Source: Labia minor
Taxonomy: Eukaryota > Arthropoda > Insecta > Dermaptera > Spongiphoridae
Direction: 5' to 3'
Length of the DNA stretch: 64,000 bases
Assembly: GCA_963082975.1 (NCBI GenBank)
Contig: OY720345.1
Span: 19,060,491 to 19,124,490 of the forward strand
Shown piece by piece: positions 11,901 to 22,479 of the stretch (its first letter is position 1; each line of letters starts with the position of its first letter). The notes under the pieces are model-generated. The model made no database searches and was not told where the DNA came from. It was given only the letters and a program-made list of their open reading frames with translations. The position numbers and the translations under genes are program-made.

Positions 11901-14900
11901 AGATTAAAAAAAAAATTTAATAAAATCAAGCAATAAAATTAAAAAATCAAAATGATTAAAAAAAACTATACTCTATTACAGGGGTCGGCAACCTGCGGTC
12001 CGCATGCGGCCCTTTTCGCCTTTTTGTGCGGCCCCCCAAAGCATTAATATAATTTTGAAAAAATCAACAGAACGTGCCGAAATGAGGCCGGTGGCAATAA
12101 TGTATACCAGGGGTCGGCAACCTGCGGCCCGCGGTCCGCATGCGGCCCTTTTCGCCTTTTTGTGCGGCCCCCCAAAGCATTAATATAATTTTGAAAAAAT
12201 CATGCCGTGCCGAAATGTGGCCGGTGGCAATAATGTATACGAACAGAAGTACAAATTTACAAAACTTGTTGAGGATCTCAGTATCCCAAACACAACCGGA
12301 CGTAAATGAATTATCCAACAATATTCAAGAACAAACATCGCATTGAAGCTTAATGAATGAATAAAATGAAAGATATTTTATATTCACATAATAATGTATT
12401 TTTGTAATTGAAATTGTATTTTCCTTTTTCCTGTTACAAACTGTATTATTTTTGTTTTCTAACATTCTTTTTCTTTTATTATAATATTTATTTGATTATT
12501 ATATTATTTTATTATATTTATAAGTATGTAATTGGAATCGTATGTTTTTATTTAAGAATTGATAAATTTTGTCAATAAAATGTACTTTTTTCTATAATCT
12601 TTTAATAATATTTATACTTGTATATGATATAAAAGCACTATGTAAGTTATATTTGAATGTGCGGCCCGCATAAAAAAAATTATTTTGAAAATGGCCCGCC
12701 ATCCGAAAAAGGTTACCGACCCCTGCTCTATTATAACATATTCAACTAAATATATAATTGATTGACGGATTAAATTAAAATATATTTTAATTAATATAAG
12801 AACACAAAAAGAAATGAATGTTTAATGATAAATAGATTAATTATTAATTTTACATAGGTGCAATTTTTCAGAACATGAAATTTAATGATACATTTTATAT
12901 TCAATTCAATTATTATTATTTAAAACTAAAAAAAGTCGAATTGGCAGTCGTGGGACTGGCCGACAGAAGTGAAAACTTGTGCGTAAGAAATTTGAAAGCA
13001 GACGGAATGCGCACCAGCTTCACGAGAAAAATGAAATTTATATACGTATATATATATATATAAAATTCATAATTATTTTTTTCAGCAAACTGATTATTAT
13101 TACAAAAATATTAAAAATACGATGTGTATGAATATATATATATATGTCTGTCTGTCTGTCTGTCTGTGTGTGTGTGTGTCTGTCAAATACTCAAAAACTA
13201 CCCGTCCGATTGCGATGAAACTTTCAGGGATTGTTGTGGGCGTCCCAGGGAAGGTTTTAGTGTAGTTAAATCCAAAATTAATTTATCCAAAATTAATTTA
13301 AATAGTAATATTTTGGTAAAAGTCTATTTATGGTTACCATGGTTACATTGAAAAATTTACAATAAATAAATAAAAATAATTGGAAATCTTTTCAAATTAT
13401 TATTTTGATAAATTTTATTAATATTTTTAATTTTTTTTAAACTGCCAAAAATAACATACCCATAATAATAGTTGTAATAAAAATAAAAATATAAATCACA
13501 ATGTAAGTAAAATATTGAATCGTTTTATTTATATTGTTTCAATTATTGTTTGAATATTTATTAAATTTATATATAGATTAATTTACATGTTTAAATGTAT
13601 ATTTAATAAATTTATTTATTGATTCTTAATATTAATAATTCCAATTACTTTCTTGAAAATTTTTTTTATTTAAAAGCATATTCAGCATATCTCGCAAATT
13701 TGAATTGGATTAAATAACATATATTAATTTAAATTAAATTAAATTAATTCAATTATAAATTAAAATTAATAAATAATATTTATTAAACCAGCGAAAGTTT
13801 GGCTCTCTTTTGATGGCACCACGTCACGTGTTGGCGCGTGAGATTTCCAGTGTTAAAAAATTAATTCTGGTACTTTCAGCAATTCAATTTTCGATGTTGA
13901 GATTTTGATGTTTTTGATGTTATAAATAATATTTATTAAATTATAATTTAATTAATTTAATTTAATTTAAATTAATAAATATTATTTAATCAAATTCAAA
14001 TTTGCAAGATAGTCGAGTGGATAGTGGAGTGTTTGGCTCTTTGTTGATGGCACCACGTCACGTGTTGGCGCGTGAGATTTCCAGTGTAAAAAAATTAATT
14101 CTGGTACTTTCAGCGATTCTATCAGGCTGAAATTCTATATATAGCAGTTTTATACAATTATTAATCATGTGAAAAATTATCAAACATATATCTTTATTTT
14201 TACGTTCACACACACACACACACACATATTTAAAAATTTATTTATTAAAATATATATTATATAATATATTATATATAGTATATAATTTAATATATATATA
14301 TATATATATTTTGAAATTAATTTTAAATTATATAAATATATTAGAAATTAATTTAATATAATTTAACACATAATAATATATTAAAATATTTTATTTTATA
14401 TATACATAATTTAGTAATACTGATTATTAATGTAAATATAAATAATAATATTTAATATGGCAAATATGTAAAATTTCGTAAAGAATGTATCAGAAGTTTA
14501 GTGTCTAACATTCAGGCGTATTGCGCATGCGTATATCGGTCGGCCGGTCGGGTCGGTGTCGTTTTGGAATCTCACGCGAAATCTATATTTTTTCCCCATC
14601 CGCAAAAGTGCTCAACGCCGCTAAAGAAGTTTTCACTTCAAAAAAATATATTTATATTATACTTACCAATGTAATTTTAAATAAAGTGAAACATAAACAA
14701 AAAAATGTTGTACCAAACTGCATGATTGCTTTAAGTGTATATAATTCTTCATATTTGGGAATATATCTAAAAGTAATAATAATAATAATATATTTTAAAA
14801 ACAAAATATATATATTTAAATTTTATTATATTTTATTAAATGATTATACTTAATATTCACTTTATAACTCTTTGATGTAATATAATATATTTTATTAATT

Positions 14901-16693
14901 TCTTTTTCATCATTTTTCTAATTATTTTTTCATCTTTTTCTTCATCAATATTAGGATAATTTTTTTTTAATATTTCAATTGAATCTTCTTTTAAATGAAA
15001 AATACCATCAGATAAAAATTCTAATTGACTTATTGGATGTAATAGAAATGAATAATTGAGCATATCTGTTAATGGATATGCAATTAAACCAACAAATGAT
15101 ATTTGTAAATTTAAATAAAACATGAATTTAAAACTTAATGATGATGGGTCTTCCATAAAATCACCATAATAGACATCAATAAAAAAACTCAATTTTCCTG
15201 TAATTGAATGTTTAATGATAAATAGATTAATTATTAATTTTACATAGATGCAATTTTTCAGAACATGAAATTTAATGATACATTTTATATTCAATTCAAT
15301 TATTATTATTTAAAACTAAAAAAAATAAGTTGACCTGTGGCCAGGTCCGAACCGACCGACGGTTTGAAGTAAATTAATTTCCAGCTACAGAAACAATTTC
15401 AAATAATTTTAATATATCTATTAATGTAATAAAAAACAGATATGGATACATAAATAATAAATATAAACATTTTTAATTTTATTTTATTTATAATATATAT
15501 GCAAGACCAGGCTGAGACGTCATGAATGGCTGGATGACGTCATATAATTTTAAATCAAGAAAAAACTAATAAATATGATTTTCCCGAGGATAAAACCAAT
15601 ACAAAGTGTATGATTCGTGGTGATATACAAAAAAATCTCCTCATGTGAAATTTGGTGTGAAAACAATACCTCCCTTACTATCGTCGGTCGGTAAATATAT
15701 TTATATTATACTTACCAATGTAATTTTAAATAAAGTGAAACATAAACAAAAAAATGTTGTGCCAAACTGCATGATTGCTTTAATTGTATATAATTCTTCA
15801 TATTTGGGAATATATCTAAAAGTAATAATAATTAATAATATATTATAAAAACAAAATATATATTGAAATTTTATTATATTTTATTAAATGATTATACTTA
15901 ATATTCACTTTATAACTCTTTGATGTAATATAATATATTTTATTAATTTCTTTTTCATCATTTTTCTAATTAATTTTTCATCTTTTTCTTCATCAATATT
16001 AGGATAATTTTTTTTTAATATTTCAATTGAATCCTCTTTCAAATGCAGAATACCATCCGATAAAAATTCTAATTGACTTATTGGATGTAATAGAAATGAA
16101 TAATTGAGCATATCTGTTAATGGATATGCAATTACACCAACAAATGATATTTGTAAATTTAAATAAAACATGAATTTATAACTGAATGATGATGGATCTT
16201 CCATAAAATCACCATAATAGACATCAATAAGAAAATTCAATTTTCCTGTAATTGCATAATGTATCATTTGGGACGAAAAATAAACAAATGTTGTAATAAC
16301 TGTATAAGATTCATAAAATTTTGAAAATTTTATAAAAGTTCTTTGATATTGATTGGTAATTTGATGAATACGTGGATTGGTGCCACCAATTTCTGTTTGA
16401 TATTGAAGATCGTCACGTATTTCAGCAATTATTCGACGATATTTATAACGAAAATGGTAAATAGTTTGAATATTCGTTTGGAGGAGTATTGTTGCAATTA
16501 GATAAGATAGGTAATCGACATTTTCGAGGGTAATTTTCATCAGAAGAGAAAAGACCCATCCAAAAGCGATAATATTATGTATCATGCAAATACTTAGAAG
16601 ATAAAAGCCAAATAAACGAGATAATAATGATGGCTTTTTTTCAGACTCCAAATTCAATCCCAAACGAAAATATTTTTTCAATAAACGATCCAT
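8975..16693 (-). CDS. Odorant receptor OR-B/C, composite locus with duplicated exons
   Basis: Paralogue of OR-A. A full receptor can be read as exon 1 at 16693-15909, exon 2 at 15815-15716, exon 3 at 10684-10589, exon 4 at 9478-9323 and exon 5 at 9028-8975: 1191 bp, 396 aa, with every splice site and phase as in OR-A. This requires skipping a second exon 2 (14766-14667) and a truncated exon 1 (about 15206-14861) inside the 5-kb intron. Exon 1 has about 17 differences from OR-A over 262 residues and none from OR-D. Exon 5 ends SYQIFTLMMNLNN. The big intron carries a hAT element (11979-12725) and a 1.7-kb insertion (12937-14645). The exons are sound, but whether one transcript joins them is inferred; exons 3-5 could alternatively belong to the truncated copy. 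Confidence 0.65.
9661..9950. mobile_element. hAT-type MITE, right end deleted
   Basis: Begins CATAGGTTCCCAAAC after CTCTAGAA. The same insertion in unit 3 (25391-25689) is whole and has matching inverted ends and the 8-bp duplication CTCTAGAA. Here a deletion removes the right end and about 150 bp of cassette sequence. It is present in units 2 and 3 but not at the matching site in unit 1 (about 1048), so units 2 and 3 are sister copies. Confidence 0.75.
9989..10164. mobile_element. hAT-type MITE, 176 bp
   Basis: Ends CAGAGGCGGATT and AATCCGCTACTG are imperfect inverted repeats, flanked by the perfect 8-bp duplication GGTGCAAG (9981-9988 and 10165-10172). Unit 3 has the uninterrupted site at about 25848-25862. 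It has no coding capacity, and the insertion happened after units 2 and 3 separated. Confidence 0.85.
10685..11978. other. OR-B intron 2, left part
   Basis: AT-rich intron sequence matching 26371-27630 in OR-D. The plus-strand stretch about 11200-11430 (IGLEEETIYKFVLNLRR, then LIWLRTFNISVHK) may be a decayed reverse-transcriptase relic, as the order of short words recalls LINE thumb regions. This is weak, and both units carry it. Confidence 0.35.
11979..12725 (+). mobile_element. hAT element, 747 bp, GTF2IRD2-like transposase tail
   Basis: Ends CAGGGGTCGGCAACCTGCGG and GGTTACCGACCCCTG are inverted repeats, flanked by the perfect 8-bp duplication CTCTATTA (11971-11978, 12726-12733). OR-D has the empty site at about 27630-27650. 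The left 130 bp are tandemly duplicated inside the element (second copy from about 12110). A short open stretch near 12255-12344 ends LLRISVSQTQPDVNE and then QTSH; I read it as the C-terminal end of a hAT transposase of the GTF2IRD2-like group, by recall of that family. The rest of the transposase is absent, so the element is non-autonomous. Confidence 0.85.
13122..13330 (+). repeat. Helitron-like 5' fragment with TCTG microsatellite
   Basis: A TCTG/TG microsatellite (13146-13184) is followed by CTCAAAAACTACCCGTCCGA and a GATGAAACTTT motif. This layout is common near the 5' ends of insect Helitron-type elements. The class call is inferred, and no 3' end was found. Confidence 0.4.
13685..14150 (+). 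repeat. Repeat family H3, two modules in one copy
   Basis: Two direct copies of a module containing CACGTCACGTGTTGGCGCG lie at about 13800-13900 and 14030-14130. The AT-rich segment before the second module is the reverse complement of the one before the first (TTTGAATTGGATTAA against TTAATCAAATTCAAA). Single-module copies lie at 44534-45180 and 56320-60060. I do not recognise the class. Confidence 0.5.
14667..15206 (-). pseudogene. Duplicated OR exon 2 and 5'-truncated exon 1 (OR-B)
   Basis: Exon 2B (14766-14667) is intact, with acceptor, donor and the same 100-bp length and phases as exon 2C; it differs at about one residue (YTL for YTI). Exon 1B (15206-14861) keeps the donor and codes for about residues 148-262 of the receptor, but lacks the start. 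At 15206 the sequence jumps into intron-2 sequence of the next copy with only about 2 bp of shared sequence at the join, which suggests end joining. Exon 1B alone cannot start a receptor; exon 2B could still be used as an alternative exon. Confidence 0.7.
15326..15694 (-). mobile_element. H1 element, internally deleted copy
   Basis: A 369-bp member of family H1 in intron 2 of OR-C, next to exon 2. It keeps both ends and the TGACGTCA block but lacks the GGACAGAC microsatellite. The copy at 27843-28211 appears identical and lies at the same place, so it was copied together with the exons. Confidence 0.65.
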
Positions 16694-18557
16694 TTTAATT
16701 GTCTATGATTACATTCAACAAACAAACTATCTATTTTACTTTAAATTTAACCTTCAAAAAATAAAAAAAAATATATAAATAAATAATTAAAACCCATTTT
16801 CATTTATAATTTATTTATTCTACTTTTCCTTTTTTTTTTTGTTTCAAATTATATTTTCTTATTCTTTTGATAATAGAATTAATAAAATTTTAACAAAACA
16901 AACAAACAAATTGCAGGAGATGATTTAAAAATACTTTATAATAATACACTTTTTTTTTAACAAAATTCAACTATTTGATTTTTAAATATTTATTTATTCT
17001 TTTTGATATATGACACTTGAGATGATCACACTTGTTTTGTTAAATAATATAAATATTTAATTCTATTTGATTTACGTGCAATACCATGAATATTGTAATA
17101 GATAATGATAAAGTACATTTATTTATATTATATTTCGTTCTCTTTTTTTGAATAATATATTATTATTATTATTTATCACGAGGATAGATTTAATTAAAAT
17201 ATAAAACAAAAAGAGATTTGTTAATTCATTTGATTATTTATTTTTATATTTTTTTTGTATCTTTTATATAATTATTTTAAAACTCACTCGTATTTTTATT
17301 ATTTTTTATAAAAATGGATACAGAAAAAAAATTTGGGTCTATGAAATATATTTAAAAAACAAAGAAATTGAACAAAATTCTAAAATTAAAATATTTTAAA
17401 AAAAGCATTAAACCTGTATTAACGTATTGAGCACAAATCTGGTCTCTTCCAAAAAAAATATGAATGATCTTGAAACAATACAAAGATGAATTATCAAGAG
17501 TATTTTTTTTTAAAAAATTGCACATAAAGTGAATATAAAAAAATTGAATAAAAAATTAAAAATAGAAAATATCAACATCTATATCTAATCTAATCTAATC
17601 TAATCTTATACGAGTAAAAATTGTCTGTATGTTTGTATGGCCATGGGTTCTCAAAAACCGCTCTAACGATTTTTAGAAATTCACACCAGAGATAGTATTT
17701 ATAAAGAAAAATTGAGTTTTATTGATCACATCTTTGGAAAAAATCATCTTCATTAGGTTTTTCTTAATTTAAATGTATATATGTGACGTCACAGCCACCG
17801 CCAGTAAGATATATCTATTCTTAAAATAAAATTAAAAATATTTATATTATATTCATATTTGATTTTTTATTTCCATTATTTACATACTGCTGGCTAGACA
17901 GACCGAGCTCGGACATTGAGGTGAAAGGAAGGGAGTGAAGAGAGTGTGGCCCATGAAAAAAGATTTCTGATCAACTCATATGACATTTATTTTTTTTTAA
18001 TATTTACTTTTAAGTTTTTATTTCTTTTTGAGTTTTATAAATGTAATTAAAAATATATTTAGATTCAAATAAATCTAAATTATTTTATATATAACTTGTG
18101 ATTTAATCAGTGGACAACCTGATTACAATATTATTAATTTTTTTTTACAATAATTTCATTTCAAAAAACTTTTTACCAGGATGAATTAGTAAATGACAAA
18201 TTCAATGTGATTAAATTAAATTCAAAATGCTTTTCTCGTGTAAGAATTAAAATAAGGATTTTTATAAAGTTTCTTTTTTATTTACACAATTATACATTAG
18301 TAAAATGAAAGAATCATACGACAAATTTTAGATTTGTATAAATAATAAATAAATTAAAATAAGGATAATAAAATGATAGGATTCTTAAATGTAATAGATA
18401 ATTAGTAATAATGTATTAATTAATGTAGTAAATAAAATAGTAAATATAAATACTAAGTTAAATAAATCAAATTTTTATTGATTTAATCTACAATTTGTGC
18501 TATAAAGTATATAAGTTATATTCAAAGAAAATGTTTTCATTATTAAGCCTATATTTT
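16694..18557. other. OR-C to ZNF-2 intergenic region
   Basis: Matches 4810-6674 of unit 1. It carries the same LINE relic (about 17395-17525) and Helitron 5' part (about 17592-17890). In front of the latter the pentamer TAATC is repeated four times (17584-17605), an expansion not seen in unit 1. Confidence 0.6.
17592..17890 (+). mobile_element. Helitron 5' part, unit 2 copy
   Basis: Orthologous in position to 5711-5990 in unit 1: same start, same TGACGTCA block (near 17785) and the same missing 3' tail. It shows that the insertion predates the duplication of the cassette. Confidence 0.5.
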
Positions 18558-20219
18558 TCAAACATTATGTATTAATAAATGTTTATCTAAATGTGATTTT
18601 CTATTAAATTTATTTTCACAATAATTACATTCAAAAGGTTTTTCTCTTGTATGAATTAATAAATGTTTATTTAAAATTGATTTCTGTTTAAATTTCTTTT
18701 CACAATAATTACATTCAAAAGGATTTTCTCCTGTATGAATTAATAAATGAGTTTTTAAATGTGATTTATCATTAAATTTCTTTTTACAATAATTACATTC
18801 AAAAGGTTTTTCTCCTGTATGAATTAATAAATGTCTATCAAAACTTGATTTCTGATTAAATTTCTTTTTACAATAATTACATTCAAAAGGTTTTTCTCCT
18901 GTATGAATTAATAAATGTCTATCAAAACTTGATTTCTGATTAAATTTCTTTTTACAATAATTACATTCAAAAGGTTTTTCTCCTGTATGAATTAATAAAT
19001 GTCTATTTAAAATTGATTTTTGATTAAATTTCTTTTCACAATAATTACATTCAAAAGGTTTTTCTCCTGTATGAATTAATAAATGTCTATCAAAACTTGA
19101 TTTCTCATTAAATTTCTTTTTACAATAATTACATTCAAAAGGTTTTTCTCCAGTATGAATTAATAAATGAGTTTTTAAAATTGATTTATCATTAAATTTC
19201 TTTTCACAATAATTACATTCAAAAGGTTTTTCTCCTGTATGAATTAATAAATGTGTTTTTAAATTTAATTTCATATTAAATTTCTTTTCACAATAATTAC
19301 ATTCAAAAGGTTTTTCTCCTGTGTGAATTAATAAATGTGTTTTTAAATTTAATTTCATATTAAATTTCTTTTCACAATAATTACATTCAAAAGGTTTTTC
19401 TCCTGTATGAATTAATAAATGTCTATCAAAACTTGATTTCTCATTAAATTTCTTTTTACAATAATTACATTCAAAAGGTTTTTCTCCAGTATGAATTAAT
19501 AAATGAGTTTTTAAATGTGATTTATCATTAAATTTCTTTTCACAATAATTACATTCAAAAGGTTTTTCTCCTGTATGAATTAATAAATGTGTTTTTAAAT
19601 TTAATTTCATATTAAATTTCTTTTCACAATAATTACATTCAAAAGGTTTTTCTCCTGTGTGAATTAATAAATGTTTATCTAAACTTTATTTCAATTTCAA
19701 TTTCTTTTTACAATAATTACATTCAAAAGGTTTTTCTCCTGTATGAATTAATAAATGTCTATCTAAATCAGATTTCTGATTAAATTTCTTTTTACAATAA
19801 TTACATTGAAAACGCACGTCTTCTGTATGGTTTGAATCAGTTTCTTTAAATTTTTCGTCTAAATTTTTCTCTGTATCCTTTTTGAGTTTTACATCATTTT
19901 TGAAAATGGAAAATATTTTTTTATGAAAACATTTTTTTAGATGTTTAGATAAAAATTCCTCACTTATAAAATACATATGACAATATACACAAGAATATAA
20001 AGGACCTAAAAAAATAATTTTTTTCGTTATTTTAAATGATTATATTTTTATATATCTAAATATTTTATAATTCAATTTAAGGAATAATATCATTAGAAAT
20101 AATATTAAAATAAATAATTTTAGTGACAATTAATATTACTTAAGATGAAAAAAATATAGAAATAAAAACTAACCTATATATATTGGATATTTTGTGTCTT
20201 CTTGTGAATAAAGATCCAT
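18558..20219 (-). pseudogene. C2H2 zinc-finger gene ZNF-2, about 15 fingers, one in-frame stop
   Basis: Paralogue of ZNF-1. Exon 1 is 20219-20174 and exon 2 is 20005-18558; together they make 1494 bp in one frame. The frame is interrupted by a single TAA at 19686-19688, where ZNF-1 has TCA inside its second finger. Upstream of it are the C2HC finger and one and a half C2H2 fingers; downstream about 13 fingers stay open. The order of finger types differs from ZNF-1 (two MKLNLKT fingers side by side, two QKSSFDR fingers side by side), so the 84-bp units have been shuffled or converted. With only one break the loss is recent; a shorter protein from a later start is possible but unproven. Read as a pseudogene or truncated allele. 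Confidence 0.75.
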
Positions 20220-21649
20220 TTTTAATGTATTATAAATTATAAAACATATACTAGGTAATAAGTAATATAAACCAGATGGTCTGTGATATAAATGTTTTAA
20301 ATTTTGATTTTGATTTACAATTAAATATTTGTCTTTAAGATTACAACCAGGTGGGTGAAAAGCAGAAAAGCAAATTTGACTTTCGGAAACCTTATGTGTT
20401 TTTACTCTTATCTTATCTTCTTATACGAGTAAAAATTGTTTCTCTGTTTCTCTGTTTCATTGTTCTCAAAAACCGCTCTAACGATTTTTTTGAAATTCAC
20501 AACAGAGATAGTATTTATAAAGAAAAATTGAGTTTTATTGACCACATCTCTGGAAAACTAGATCTTTATTAGTTTTTATCTTCTAAATTTAAATGTATAT
20601 ATGTGACGTCACAACCACCGCCTGTGAGATATATACATATCTATTCTTAAAATAAAATTAAAAATATTTATATTATATTCATATATTTGATTTTTTTTTA
20701 TTTCATTAATAGTTTTACATTTAAATTATTTGAAATTGTTTCACACAACGTTTAAAAGAAGATTTATCTTTATATTCGATTCGATATATAGTAGGAGAAT
20801 TAAATGACGTTATCAATTTATTATACTCCGGTAAATATTATAAAATATTATATACTAAATATTCAATTAGTATATATTAGATATTTAATCAGTAAATTAA
20901 TTATATATATTATTATTGTAAATGTTATATCTATCTATATTATATAATGTGTCCCTTCATACATTTTGAATTCACCCATAATATATCTTATATTCTTATA
21001 TACTTACTTGAAAAAAATTTAAAAAGTTTTAAAAGTTTTTTTTAATATTTTATGAATTCAAATCGTCAATTGAAAATGAAAATCCAATTATGAGATCAAA
21101 ATTAAAATTATTTATTCATATAATTTTGAATGTTTTCGTGTATTATAAATAAAAACAAATATATAGATATTCTTTGGATGACAAATTCCAATTTATATGA
21201 TCTTAATATATTTTTATAAAAAGGCCAATTATATATATATGCAATTACAACTGTAGTGTCAAACACTGATTTTGAATTTGGCGACATATAAGATCATTGA
21301 CTGGGCCGCTACCCAAGGAGTGAAAATAGTGTCGAATAGAAATAGACGATATTACTTGGATTAATCTTATTATATAAAATTGTTTGTTTTATAACCACTT
21401 GGGGCGCTAAACAGTTTTTCAAAAAAAAACTATAGAAAAAATATATATGAACCTATATATTATATATTTATGTATTATTGAGGAGCACAAGTTCATTCAT
21501 TTTAATCAGATTGATGCAAATGTGTAACATTTAATAATTGTAATAAATAATTAAAGAATTGTATATCAATATTTTTCAAAGGGTAGAGCGAATGCTCGGT
21601 GTCCCAGGTATTAATATTACCAGCCAAATCCAATAATAATGAATCATTT

Positions 21650-22317
21650 TTACCGACCGACGATAGTAAGGGAGGTATTGTTTTCACACCAAATTTCACA
21701 TGTGGAGATTTTTACATATCTCCACGAATCATGCATTTTCTTAACAGAAAAAAGTATTTTTAGCATGATGTCTGTCCGTCCGTCTGTCCGTCTGTCCGTC
21801 TGTCCGTCCGTCTGTCCGTCCGTCTGTCCGTCTGTCCGTCCGTATAGATGTGTACAGCCTGAACGGCTTAACGGATTTTGATGAAATTTGGTATATTTAC
21901 TTAATGCATCAGTGGGATGAATTGATCAACTTTTGGTGCAAATCCGGAAACCGGAAGTGGTAGTATTAGCGATCGACGATAAGAAGGGAAGGGTTATTTT
22001 CGCACCAAATTTCACATAAGGAGATTTTTTACATATCACCACGAATGTATTGGTTTTATCCTCGGGAAAAATCATCTTCATTATGTTTTTCTTAATTTAA
22101 AATTATATGACGTCACAGCCTCGGGTAACGCCGGCAACGCCGGCTACTACAGCTATATATTATAAATAAAATAAAATTAAAAATATTTATGTTATATCCA
22201 TATCTGTTTTTTATTACATTAATAGATATATTAAAATTATTTGAAATTGTTTCTGTAGCTGGAAATTAATTTATTTTAAACCGTCGGTCGGTTCGGACCT
22301 GGCCACAGGTCAACTTA
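21650..22317 (+). mobile_element. H1 element nested in the Helitron
   Basis: A 668-bp copy of family H1 with both ends, the GTCCGTCTGTCC microsatellite expanded to about 72 bp (21770-21842), and the TGACGTCA and GCCGGCAACGCCGGC blocks. It is absent from the related Helitron copies at 56582 and 60685, so it inserted into this copy. Confidence 0.65.
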
Positions 22318-22479
22318 TTTTAACTTAAGTACCGAGCAAGGCTCAGGGTCCCGGTATATATTATAAAAGTGCAATGTGGGTATGTTTTGTGGAGGTAAAG
22401 GTTCTAAGGAAACAAACATACTATCAACAAAGCTCAGGGCCAGACACTCAAGTGCTGCGGAGTTCATTTGCAATCCCCA

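Larger units (their letters stand above)
12937..14645. mobile_element. Composite 1.7-kb insertion in OR-B intron 2
   Basis: It sits between the A-run of intron 2 and exon 2B, in the same A-rich stretch where OR-C and OR-D carry an H1 element. Near its two ends GAAGTGAAAACTT occurs in inverted orientation (12968-12980 and about 14627-14640), suggesting one element with inverted ends. Inside are a Helitron-like 5' piece (13122-13330) and a repeat of family H3 (13685-14150), so the block is nested. No coding frame is convincing. Confidence 0.45.

Noticed and set aside
13146-13184. Short-period repeat considered as a CRISPR array
   Set aside because: It is a TCTG/TG microsatellite without spacers in a eukaryotic transposon; no CRISPR array exists in the window.
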